Of a DNA stretch of 64,000 bases, positions 1-11,500 are shown one piece after another (position 1 is the first letter of the stretch; the number at the start of each line of letters is the position of its first letter). This DNA is from Nemopilema nomurai. Taxonomy: Eukaryota; Cnidaria; Scyphozoa; Rhizostomeae; Rhizostomatidae. The stretch covers positions 496,001 to 560,000 of the forward strand of contig ML133461.1 of assembly GCA_003864495.1 (NCBI GenBank), given 5' to 3'. Position numbers and translations under genes: made by a program. Below the pieces are notes generated by a model that worked only from the letters and a program-made list of their open reading frames with translations, did no database searches and was not told where the DNA came from.

Positions 1-635
1 ACCATGGAAATGTTTCCACTCACCTTATATTGGCAATGAAATAAAATGACATTGGCAATTCAAGTTCAAACTATTTGAACATTTTGCTCTATCACCAGCC
101 AGTTTGTCATTCTATAAACGAATTGCAAAAATGGCTGAGTCTCAAAGTAGCTTTGTCTTGGATGCAGAAGTAATAAAATTTCTGGTTACACGGTCATATA
201 AACAACGACTTGCAATAAACATCATTTCAGCCTCATTGTTCACAAGAATACGCTATTTTTCTTTTATTAATATTAACACACCTTTTTATAACCCACCTTG
301 TTTAAGGCCTAATGTTTTGAAATTCACGTCATCATGTAAAATAAAAGATTTAAAGAGAATGGAACCTTCAAGGCAATGGCACTTGAAAAATGATTTTCCT
401 ACTGGTACTACGAATATCAAAGTAGTTGCGGTGTCCCATTTTCTTCATATCCCATGGAGAACCAGCAACTTTAGTAAGCACTTTTAGGCCTGGAAAACCG
501 CCAATTTTTATGTCGCAAACGAGGCTAGCCCATTTCTGTACTATGAAGTAAGCTTTCCATTCAACTGGCCGTTTTCATCCAGTTTTTTGGTTGTCATTGT
601 AAAACGTAAATGCCTTATTGCGAATTCCTTTTCAG
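1..635. other. no supported exon; probably intron upstream of the BRCT exon
   Basis: I see no convincing coding sequence here. The one long open frame (104-487) has no recognisable domain and no usable splice context. The stretch ends in an acceptor (TTTTCAG, to 635) leading into the BRCT exon, so it most likely belongs to an intron of the partial gene that follows, whose 5' exons lie outside the window. Confidence 0.5.
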
Positions 636-3534
636 GGTGCCAAGAATTGCTTAGCAGGCTTTTCTATTGCTGTGGATAAGAGTTTGTCAGCGGGCAACAG
701 GAACAAATGCAAAAGGCTTACAAAACAGTTCGGAGGAAAGGCCCTGGATAACCTTACCAAGACAACAACACATTTTCTGGTCTCTAATTTGACAAATGCC
801 CAGAAAATTGAAGAGGTATTTTGTTGTTGTTCTACTTGAGTGGAGAATTGATAATTCCTTTCCCTGTTTTCAAATGAGATAGCATCTATAGGATTCATTT
901 CAAAGAAGGCAGCACCCATCATTTGCTCCTGTTTCAAAAACTTTAATATCCTTCTATAATCTTTTCACAGGCCCGTGCTGTGGGGATCCAGGTTCTTGAT
1001 AAAAGGGCGTTCATAAGTCTCATTAGAAGTCTGCCCTCCAAAGAAGCCGGCGCTGAACCGAAAAGGAAACAGGTTTTTCAGCTTTCTGTTCATTTGTTTT
1101 TGACAGTTTTGCCTGTTATTTCTTTAATTCGCTTTTGCTTTCTGAATCGCCTATTGCATGCTTAAGGTCAAAGTGTCAGAATGAAAGGGCGTTATTTCGT
1201 TGAATTGGTACATGTTCAGAAGCCAACACATTTAATACTCTGATGGCTTAATAGGATGTGTTAACGAGCATGTGCTTGAACGATTGAGATTACGTTAAGT
1301 TAAATAGGGTTAGAGAGACTTCATCAATTTTCCCCTTCCCTTTTTTGGTAGAGTACAGATGATCAGATAAGAAGCCACGAAAATTCTGAGGGACCACAAA
1401 GCCTCGCCTCGAAGCCAGCCTCGCCTCAAAGCCTGGGACATGAGCGAAGTCCAAAGAAGCAACCAAGCGTCCAGCAAGAACTACAGGAGTTTACCGTGCA
1501 GCAGCAACAGCACTCACAGGAGATACTGCTTGAGAGCAATGCGCAGCAGCAACAACACTTGCAGCAAAATGGACTGGGGAGTGTTTCACAACAGCAACAA
1601 CACTCACTGCAGAATGTTCAGGAAAGTAATGCACATCAGCAACCTAGTTCCCAGCAAAGTGTGCAGGAGAATGCTGTAGAACATCGGCCTTTTTCACGGC
1701 AGAGTCTAGATAGCGAGCTGAATTCCCATCATCAGCAACATTCACAACCGAATCTGGAACAGGAATGGAACTCTGAACAGGAGCTTTTACACCAGAGTCT
1801 GTCTCAAAGGCGTAGCATGCAACAGCAGCAACAACAAGGCGTGTATCCTATGCAACAGCAACAGCTACAAGAAATAGGTAAACGCGAGCCAATGTACCAG
1901 CGGCAACCAACTGACCAACTACGGTATGGTGGCGGGCACAGGCAGCGCAGCCGGTCAGCGGTAGCTCACCCATCAACTCCTCAACCCAAAAATCCAGATT
2001 TCGGAAGACATGGTTTTACGCCATCCGTCAACGAAGACGTCAAAATGTTCGGCAGAAGGAGCTTCGTTCCTCCTGGCAGTGGTCGCTTCTCAACGGTATT
2101 TCCTGACTTTTGTTATATATTATCTGTATATCGTATATTCTGTGGATATTGCCCATTAATTAAGAGTTTTTCAAGAGTGCGTTGCTATTAGTTTATTAGT
2201 TATTAGGTCTGATATTAGTTTTGCCAAATGCTTAAAAAATCAAAGTATTTGAAGGAAACTTTTTTTTCAATTTCCCTCAATTCTGCTGTGACAATTGAAT
2301 GTCAGTAAGGCGATGTACTTGATTTTGTCTCACAGGGTGATGGTGGGAGCAGTTGGGACTCTACAGCTAGAGAAGTGAGATACAGGGAATGCCCTGAAGA
2401 CTGTGGTGAAATCATTGAAAGCAGCCAGGTATCATTTGCTTTTGCTTATGTTGATTTTTGTATTGTCCGTATCTCGTTGTTTATTTTTTAACTGACTTTA
2501 CCTTACTGTTTTTCATTGATCAGTTACTAGTTTTTCCCGTATCTCGTTGTTTATTTTTCAACTTACTTTATCTTACTGTTTTTCATTGATCAGTAAGTAA
2601 TTTTTCCAGCCACTCTTAACATCGTTACATCCAATATGCAGCATAGATTTCTGCTTTCCTCTTCTGCTGCCTCCAAGATTATGAATAAGAATCAATTTAA
2701 ATTCACTTCTTCACGCTATTTTACAGATGAAATCACACCTTGAATCCGATTGCAGAAATGCAGAGACTGAGTGTCCCATATGTAAGTTCAAGGTGAGGCC
2801 AACTTCATTTCCAATCTGGTTTAGAATTTTGCCCCAAGCATTTCAAACTTCCATTTTAGTCATCTTTGGTTATATGTCTTTGGTTGTCTAGTGAATTGGA
2901 GATTAACGAGGTTGGGGTTTCGAACCCTGTGGACTTTCGACGGAATTTAGATTAGGGGAAATTCAAAAGGACCTATACGTTCCAGTGACTGAAAGAGAGG
3001 AATGCATTGGAAGGGCTATTTGTTTACCCCTACTTCAAATTTCAAAGTGGTATGGCTCGAGTGGCCTAGTCAGTGTTTATTAATTAACATGGCTTCATTT
3101 TTTCGAATATTAGGACGGTTTTAGTGACAATGAATAGTACAGATATACAAATGCCCGGATAGGTTTACTTTCCTGTCCCTTTATTTTCCCTTTGTTTTTG
3201 CTTTCGTCTTTTGAACTCTACCCCGCTCCATTTGGTAATTGCGATACCACCCACCTTTTAGATGCTCAGGCGGGAACTCGATGGCCACATCGCAAGGAAC
3301 GCCGGTAAACACATCACGGTGCTGGGAAATGAGATGACGTCACTAAAGCACATTAACAGCAAACTATCTTCTGAGAATCGAAGCCTACAACAGAGTATCG
3401 AATCTCTTAACGAGCGGCTGGTTAGGCTGGAGGAACAGAGTTTGATGCAAGCGGAAGAATACCAGAAACTTCAGTTTGAGAATAGACAGGTCGTAGAGCA
3501 ACTTCGAAGTATGACAGCCATGGAACGATCATGA
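636..3534 (+). CDS. BRCT / Gln-rich / TRAF-type zinc finger / coiled-coil protein (3' part, 5' end outside window)
   Basis: Six exons are visible: 636-815, 971-1072, 1352-2095, 2336-2428, 2727-2792 and 3262-3534. All join in phase 0 and give 485 residues to the stop. Residues 1-90 read as the core of a BRCT domain (FGGKALDNL, TTTHFLV, then ARAVGIQVLDKRAFISLI). Exon 3 is a 248-codon Gln-rich, probably disordered linker with several short QQQQ runs. Exons 4-6 read as a TRAF-type zinc finger (CPEDCGEI, MKSHLESDC, ECPICKFKMLRRELDGHI); the usual last cysteine appears as Asn in IARNAGKH. A C-terminal coiled coil of about 70 residues follows (NSKLSSENRSLQQSIESL). BRCT domains usually bind phosphopeptides in DNA-damage signalling, and TRAF fingers serve in adaptor complexes. 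There is no MATH domain before the stop. I do not recognise a named orthologue. Earlier exons could add further BRCT repeats. Confidence 0.8.
2467..2607. repeat. tandem duplication, two ~70-bp units, in an intron
   Basis: Two adjacent copies both begin CCGTATCTCGTTGTTTATTT and both contain CTTACTGTTTTTCATTGATC; they differ at a few positions. They lie in the intron after exon 4 of the BRCT/TRAF gene. Confidence 0.85.
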
Positions 3535-5545
3535 AACTGTTCAAATTGCATTCTTCTGGTAGGGTATAGTGGGGTACCCTAACAACGTGAATTTGGGATA
3601 CTCACCATATCCTTGGCTTGGAGCCATAAGGCTATTGCTAGGAACATATTTTAATGATAGTTGCATTCTGAACATTGTCTTTTTGCTTTGTAGATTCAGA
3701 ATATCTACTTTTAGCCTTGTATGCATTTTTTACTTATTTAAACTGAGAATATTATTGAATATTACGTGACTTTATTTTAGATATAAACTAAGATATTTTT
3801 TTGTTAACTATAGAAGACATCTTTTTAGAACATGAGGATTTTCACTTCTATATAGTCGATTATGATCAAGATTTTTGTGACTTCTTTGCAAATTGGCCTT
3901 GCTCGTCATTTTCAGGATGTGAAATTTTTCAGCAGGCGCAAGGGTGCACAGTTTTCTTGGCTTTGGGCTATTCTCTGTTTTTAGAAACAAAAAATGGATA
4001 TATACGTATGTAGCTCATCGTGTGTTGTTTGCTTTGCTGCTGTCTATATATTCTTAAGCACTATATATTCAGCGATTCTACCACCTTGCATACCAGGGTA
4101 TCGAGCGACAAAGCAATAATGACGTCATGCTATAGGATTTGTTGATAAGCAGAATTTTGAGATTCTATATGATAACAATAGGAGTGTACTGATTTTTTCT
4201 TATGGAAAAATAGATTTCATATGGAAACACTAAAAAAGATTTTATTCATGTGCAATACTTAAGCAGATTAAAGAAGAAAGCTTGACCAGAACTGTAACAC
4301 CATTGACTTAGACAGTGAAAATAAAGTATGGCTCCATATTAACAGGTTCTTTCAAAAGCTTTTTGAGACCTTTCAGCAATGGATTTTTTAAATAGGGGTG
4401 TATTCTTTTATTTTTTTTGATTGCCCTTCCTGTCAGTATATTTGTTGAGTTACATTTGAAAGTTGTAGCTTTGTTCAGTATGCCAAGGAAATTTGATTTC
4501 CAATCACCGATGCTTGGTGAAAGGATGGGGTTTTGTGAAGAATACCCTTTTTTGGTTGGTGGTATCATTGCGTGGCTTGTTCACTTTACTTGTATGCTCT
4601 CACAATGATTGCGAAAGATGTATTTTGTCGTTCGTATTAGGATTAGCTGTAGTTTAAAAGTACTTTGCAAGTGTCCCACGATGTCTATGTTTATAATCCG
4701 TCGTTATGTTTTATTTTTATGATATAAATAGTGAACAAATTGGTTTTTATGCCGTATAAAGTCTTTTTTTGAGAATACTCAAATATAAAGTCAGATATTG
4801 ACAAAATTGTCATATTAAAAGTTTAGTACTCTTAACACCCTTCAACTCTCTATATTTGCCCATTGACGAAGGAAGATGGAAATGAAATGGAACGAACGCA
4901 GGGGCGCACGCGGTTCTTCAAAATGGGGTGTCTGGAGAATTGTTTGCGACTATGATAATTTATATTTTAAGACATAACCAAGATATTTTTCATCTTAGCA
5001 ACCCTCACGCGAACGCTTGTCAACACCGCTTAAATGTTCAAATATTATCTTACTTAGCGGATATTGAAGTTTTTGTAAATAGTTGGCTTTGTTCAAATGA
5101 AACTTTTATAACAAAATTTCCAGATATGTTAGCTCCAAGAAGGGGGGAAGTAGAGATTTAATTATCATTGTCCAGAAAGTCGGCTGTAAAGTCTGCAGTT
5201 ATTGTATTTGAGCAGAAATGTTGACCTCCCACCAAGGTTTCACACGGACTTGAGGCACTGCGCGGGAGAACCGCAGAATAATCACATGTTGACCCGGCCT
5301 CCATGTTGTTGAAGACAGGAGAAGAACAACTCCAAAATGATTCAGTAAAGTTTCCAAATACAAACACTGAACGGAACAGAAGTTGGAGAAACATAAGGAA
5401 GTTTTAATTTGGACATTAAATGTCGCTGACTGGGTGAAGGATTTTGAAGTGAATCATGTTGCCGCTGTTGTGATCGAGAGGGACGCCATATTTTATACCA
5501 AGGCCATTCTTTATCTCATCAGAAAGTCTTGAGCGAGAAGATAAG
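3535..5545. other. intergenic region, no gene seen
   Basis: This is about 2 kb between the stop of the BRCT/TRAF gene and the ATG of the PHF20-like gene. It should hold the 3' UTR of the first gene and the promoter and 5' UTR of the second. The open frames here are short and low-complexity and match nothing I know. I see no clear TATA box or canonical AATAAA. Confidence 0.5.
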
Positions 5546-8500
5546 ATGACAGGACGGAAATCTAAGCATGCAAAGCTTCCACAGCTTTTTACAAAGGACA
5601 AACCATTGTGTCATGGCCAGTTAAAGTTTTTTGTGGGAGCCAAGATTGAGGCTCTTGACTCAAAGAAATGGTAAGGCGCCTTTTGATATTCTTGAACTCG
5701 ATTGAATACACGAAATGATAGAACTCGATAGAAGCCATGAGACGTTTCTCATTCTATTTCCCCATTCATTCCAGACTTTCAGCTGCTTGCTTGTTCGTAT
5801 AACTACTTTAAAAGCTGCATTTTGTATGCCGAGAATTTCGATGTAAATTTGAGTTCTCATTGTAGGATATAAACATAGCATTCTCGGTTTTTTATATCTG
5901 TTGGGAGATAATGCCTCTCTGTTTTCAACACCACCCGGCTTGGTGACAGCCTTTACAGCTAACAGCAAATATTGTGATTTAAATGGGGGTATTAATTCTG
6001 GGTGTTTTGTTCAGCCTCTCTCAAACATTATGCAAAAAGAGTTTTTCAAAGATTGTCATTTATTCAAAGATGCAGATATATTTTGTAGATAAGCATAAAA
6101 ATTGCTGTGTTTGTTAGAATACACGTTTTCTATAAGAAACCCACCTTGGGTCCTTAAACTAAAAGTTTCAAAATTTTCCCCAGTTTCTAGTACTAAAAGT
6201 TTCTTAAAGGTTTTTATATTTTTAGATAAACATTAAACATCAAATTTCACACTTTCCATCATACTGTTAATCATTCATACTGAGTTTCAAGAGCCTGCAA
6301 AATATTTTTTTTCTAATTCTATACATTTACTGTAATATTGTGATGTAGCCTAAATTCAGACTTACTGCTGTTTGGTATATTCATAAAGAATATTTTGTAG
6401 ACTTGTATGCATTTATTTGCATCATTAGGTATCAGGCAAGAGTTGTGAACATCAACACCCTGAGTTTGAAGGTGCTGGTGCATTTTGAGGGATGGAATTC
6501 AAGACATGACAAATGGTTTGAGCATACAAGTGAATCTTTGAGACCAATTCTGTCTGGAGACCAAAAGCAACAAGAAGGCTTCAAAAGAAAAGTATGGTTC
6601 ATTTGTATTTTACACAAACACAGTTGTAGTTTTAACTATTCTGTAGATGTGCACGTACCCCTAATCTGGAGAGGGGGCAAATTGCGGAAAAAGTTCGGCA
6701 GCTTATACACAGCTTTTTATGGTAACTTTGCTAATTCTGTTAACGCTAGCGATAGAACATCATTTAAAGGATGACCAAAGTAAATTTGATCTGTAATGAA
6801 ATTCAGCAGTACATCAATATAGTATTATAATACAATGTTGGTTTGTGTCTGTTATTAACACATAAATTGAAATGGCTTTTTCAATAATGACTTCTCTTTG
6901 GCATCCCCAGTTTTTATTATCACAATAAAAAAGAGTCAACTTATCCATGATTCCTGATTTATTTACTTGCAAGTTAATCATGCAAGTCAGGCTAATCATG
7001 CAAGTCAGACAAAAAGTTGGGGGGCCTTCTTTGTTATTTTAGCACCATAAATTAAAGAATTGTCTATGCAGAAAGGTTGCTACACTGCTTTTCTTTCAGG
7101 AGCTCCAGCCTGGTGATAGAGTACTAGCAAGATGGAGTGATTCAAAATATTATCCTGCAAAAATCAATGCCCCTGTCAACGAGAGTAAGAACATAGATGC
7201 ACTTTAATGTAATGTAAATTCAATAAAAACATAAGAAACTGTAGCAAAGGTTGCATTCCCAAGCTGTAGTTGTCCTTAGTGTGTGACCCAGGTCCATGTG
7301 CCAATTTATATCTGTTTTAATTATTAAATTTTTTGCTCCACACTGTCTGATTTGCATATTAATTTGTATAGAAATCATTAACCTGTCTTTTTTCCTCAGT
7401 TACTCTAAGGTAAACACCAATGATATATGTCTTCTTATCCCTTTTAGAAATTTATGAGGTCACTTTCTATGATGGATTCAAAAAGAGACTCAATAAAAAT
7501 TGCATTCGGCCAGATCCCAAGGTAAGAAAGTGGCTCTTATTGATAAGCTACTTTGACTTTTTTTTTCATCTTTATCTTTGCCATTTTGCACTACTGCAAA
7601 AACATAATGTATGAAGGTAAAATTTCATATACCTTTTTATCCTTTTTATCACTAATGTTGATATTTTGGCAAGCAATGTTGGTACCTTTAGTATCTGTCA
7701 AAATAAAAACAATATGGAGTAAAATTTAAACATTCATCTCGTAACATTGCACGGTCTTATAAGAATGATAGCATTACAACTATCAATCTCTTTAGCATAG
7801 GGAGATTCATTGAAAAGCTTAAATCCAGCTACACATTTAGAAAAGGTTCTTATCTGTAGTAAAATTTTAATGTAATTGACTTATTGAACTAGAAGCTTGT
7901 GTAACAAAATATGTTTAAGTGTGCATTGTAGCATATTAATACTTATTATTTAACATAAACATAATTTTTATAGAGTCAATACAGTCCTAATATTTCTTCT
8001 TTTCCAGAGGACATTTGAAGCATTTGAAGCAAGATTCAAGGAAGATCCAGGCAGTGGAATGCCCCGTGATGTCAGTGTCCCAGGAACTTCATCAGCTGTT
8101 CCTTCTTTGCCTGCCAAAATCAACAGGACCAAAAGGCGCCATGCAGAACCAAGTACCATGGCTGATTTTGTGACAATTATACCAAAAAAGAGATTCAAGC
8201 ATCGTTTCTCAGGGACACCAAGTGATTCAGATGAATTCTCAGGATACATCGAGCATTGGTATGAAACAAAAGCTTTTTTCTTTTCTGTTCTGCATAGCAT
8301 TTTGAAGCAACATGGAACTTTGAGGCTTTATTATGTTTGTTGCCAAAGTTTTAGTAACCACACATGCCTTTTACGCGTTATTTTCCAAAGTATTGAATGC
8401 TCAGCTGCGAAAATATTTTCCCTTAAGCTTTCGCCATCCCAAAGCTAATGCTGGGTATCTTGAAAATTATTTGTGGATTTTAGCTCGTCTGATTGTTAAT

Positions 8501-11500
8501 ATTAATATTAATAATATGTTTGTCGTCAATTGCAGTCTGCTTTAAGTAGTGGTTTTGAAAATTCGCTAAAAATAAGAGGAGAAAGATTAAGTTGTATCCG
8601 TGAAAATCTGCGCCCGTTTGTGTGAATGGATTTGCCATTAACAGGCCCTGTTGTAAGGCGCTGGTGAAATTGAAGTTTGTAAATAATGACCTTTTTTGAG
8701 ACATGTAGGCTTTGTATTAGCATTAAGAAACTAATCGCACTTTCCAAGTTGCTAGTGGAATTTAATGATGAAAATTAGGAATGATAAGAAAGGCTAAGAC
8801 TGTTGACTTCTCGGTGATTAATGCGAATTTTGTTTATTTAATGTGTAAAGGGAAGGCAAGAACAAGGAAGGTCATACAGAGAGCCAAGATGCAAAGACGT
8901 CATCGAAGCTGACCATGTACAAGAAAAAGAGATTGAAAGGAAGAAGCCTAGAGTTGCCAACTCATTCGCATGCAGCTGAAGCATCGACTGACGAGTCATC
9001 TTACCAGGACACGTCCTTCGGTGACTTTAACAGTGAAGCTTGCTCATCTCCTCCATCGGAGATCTCGCTTTCCCCAACACGAAAGATTTCCACCAGTCCA
9101 ACGGACCACAAAGCCAAACCTTTGAAGAAGAAAAAGAAGTTGGGAGGGAATTTCTTGAAAATAAAGTTACCACTTGGTGTGGCAGGCAAGAAGAAACGCG
9201 GGCGTAAACCAAAGGTGTTTGGACCTCTAGGTAGAGGGAAGACAGGAGATGATAACAGACATAAAAGTGTGGGTTTTAGCGCAAATTCGGATCTCGGTTT
9301 TGCAGATGAAAAGAATGGAACAACTAAAGAGATGTTTGAAAATCAGGAACGGAATGAGGGCTTTGTTGTTGGTGTAAATGCAGAAAAGTCTCAAGAGAAA
9401 GTCTCTTTTGAAGAGCAGAAAGCATCGTCGGTTAAAGGAAGTATAGCTACTGAGACAGGAGTGAGTTCCCCTGATGGCGTGGTTGTAAAACAGAAGCGTC
9501 CTAGGGGCCGTCCCAGGTTGAGTAAAAATAGGCGGAAGTCAGAGCCGCCTATTACGACAGATAGCCAAACCCGGTTGCCCAGGCGAGAACGGAAGCTTAC
9601 AGAGAAAGGGCTGGAGCTATTGCAGAGTATTGGCAGCAAGAGAGGCGTCGAGGGCCTATTGAAAGACTCGTATATACACACTGAAGCTGAGCACCATTCA
9701 GTAGGAGCAAGCAATCAAGGAGACGATCATTCTCAGTCCCATGCTATTAGCAAAATGGTAGTCGAGGAGCCGAACCTGAACGAGGCTACAAGCTTAATGG
9801 TAAGAATTAGCCCATACAAGCTTAATCGTGTTCCGTCCGAGGCTGATAAAGGCATTCGCAATGCAAAGCGGAAGCTTATGGCCAGCTCAACTGCGACAAA
9901 AACTTTTGATTCTGCAGATGCGCTTGCAGGAGAGTCGACAGAGGACCAAAGGGGTCATTTCAAGGACAGGTGGGCAGCTTCGAGCCTGCAATCGTGTTCC
10001 GAAGGCAGTATAGAGGAGAAGAGCCGCTCAGGGAAGGAGTCCAGTGAAACCAGGAAGCAATATGGTGATGGCGAAAGGGCAGAGGGGAGTAAGACTGATG
10101 ATATTGAGGAGCAGTATTCGGACACTTACTCTGAAGGAAGTGGAAACCTCGTTATAGATGCGGATGATGACCTTGTTCCAAAGACGTCAGCTTACAGGGA
10201 CGAAGGGTTCACGGCCAGCGGAAAACAGCTTGAGAATCGAACGGCCAGCCCCAAAGATGCAGGTGCAAAACCGAGGTCTTTTCCGAGGTTGAAATACACC
10301 CTATCCCACGAGGAGAGAAGGGGCAACAAGATGGCAAAGCGGAAGAAAGTCAGATCGAGGCTAAAATCTAAGCTGGAAAAGAGGCAGGAACTGGGGAGGA
10401 GTGTAGCTGTAATGGAACAAGCGGCAACGGCTAGTCCACTGGAATCATTAACCAAAATGGTGTCAGAGAAAGCTGAGTCGATCGGATTCCTTTCTAAGCT
10501 AGATGAAACGGCTGCAGAAGAAGCGAAAGGATCTAGCAATCAGTCAGAAGAGGGAAAGTTGGAGGGTAAACCAACTAAGGCTTTTAAACAACACCGAGGA
10601 CCGTATAAATCGAGATTAAAGATGGAAGGCAGCTTCCTAAGTATGGTGCAGCAGGATAGGCCCTCGCAAGTTGAGCGGCCTGCTTGTAACGTGCCGGCGA
10701 AAGAAGGTGGGCGTCCACGTGGGCGGCCTCGAATCCGAAATATAAACAGGCCGGAGACGGGCCGTGCCGAAGCAGCCATTGCGAAGGAAGATTCAAGAAA
10801 AAAGGCAGGGGAAGCCACTGACCTTCCAAAGGAGCCGCTAGACTTTTCGACATCTGCACCTGAGCGCCAAGATCCGAAAGTTTCAAGCAAAGTGCAGGCT
10901 GATTTGTCTGGTCAAGGACTAGGGGCAGTACAGCAGGAGGTTTATCAAGTACCCGGCTATGGGCCGCAAAATTTCCTGCCATTCAGAGGGCCACCAGGGA
11001 GCTTTTTGCCGCCTGGGCAGGTTCTGCCTTTTCCGGGTCCAGGCCCACATATGCAACCGCCTTGTAGCATGCCAGTAATAAAGTCGGAGCCACACGGGCT
11101 GGATATGATGAGGGGTGGTCAAGGCATGGTTCCCTATAGAGGAATGATAGGATTGGCAGAAATGCGAGCACCCCCTCCAGAGTATGGAGTTCTGAACCCA
11201 TTGCCACCCGGGATGGCACCTCATTTCCCTCCAGGATCTGTTCCCATTGCGTATTCAACTGCATGTATGAGGCTAAAAGAACCAGGGGTGCCAAACTCAG
11301 GGGTATATAAAGGCCAAGTTGGGGAATGCCCTTGCCAAGAGTGCTATAGTCTTACAAGCCGACCAATGGATGTGCGTATAGGAAAGACGGGGGCTACCCC
11401 TAGTCCTGGTCCTCCGATGCAGTCACCTGCTATGGATGGCATCGAAAATGTAAGTAAGGAGTCTGCAAGGAACAAAGATGGGCCTCAGGATAAAGAGCTT

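Noticed and set aside
104..487. 127-codon open frame upstream of the BRCT exon
   Set aside because: No domain, poor coding character and no splice sites linking it in phase to the exon at 636.
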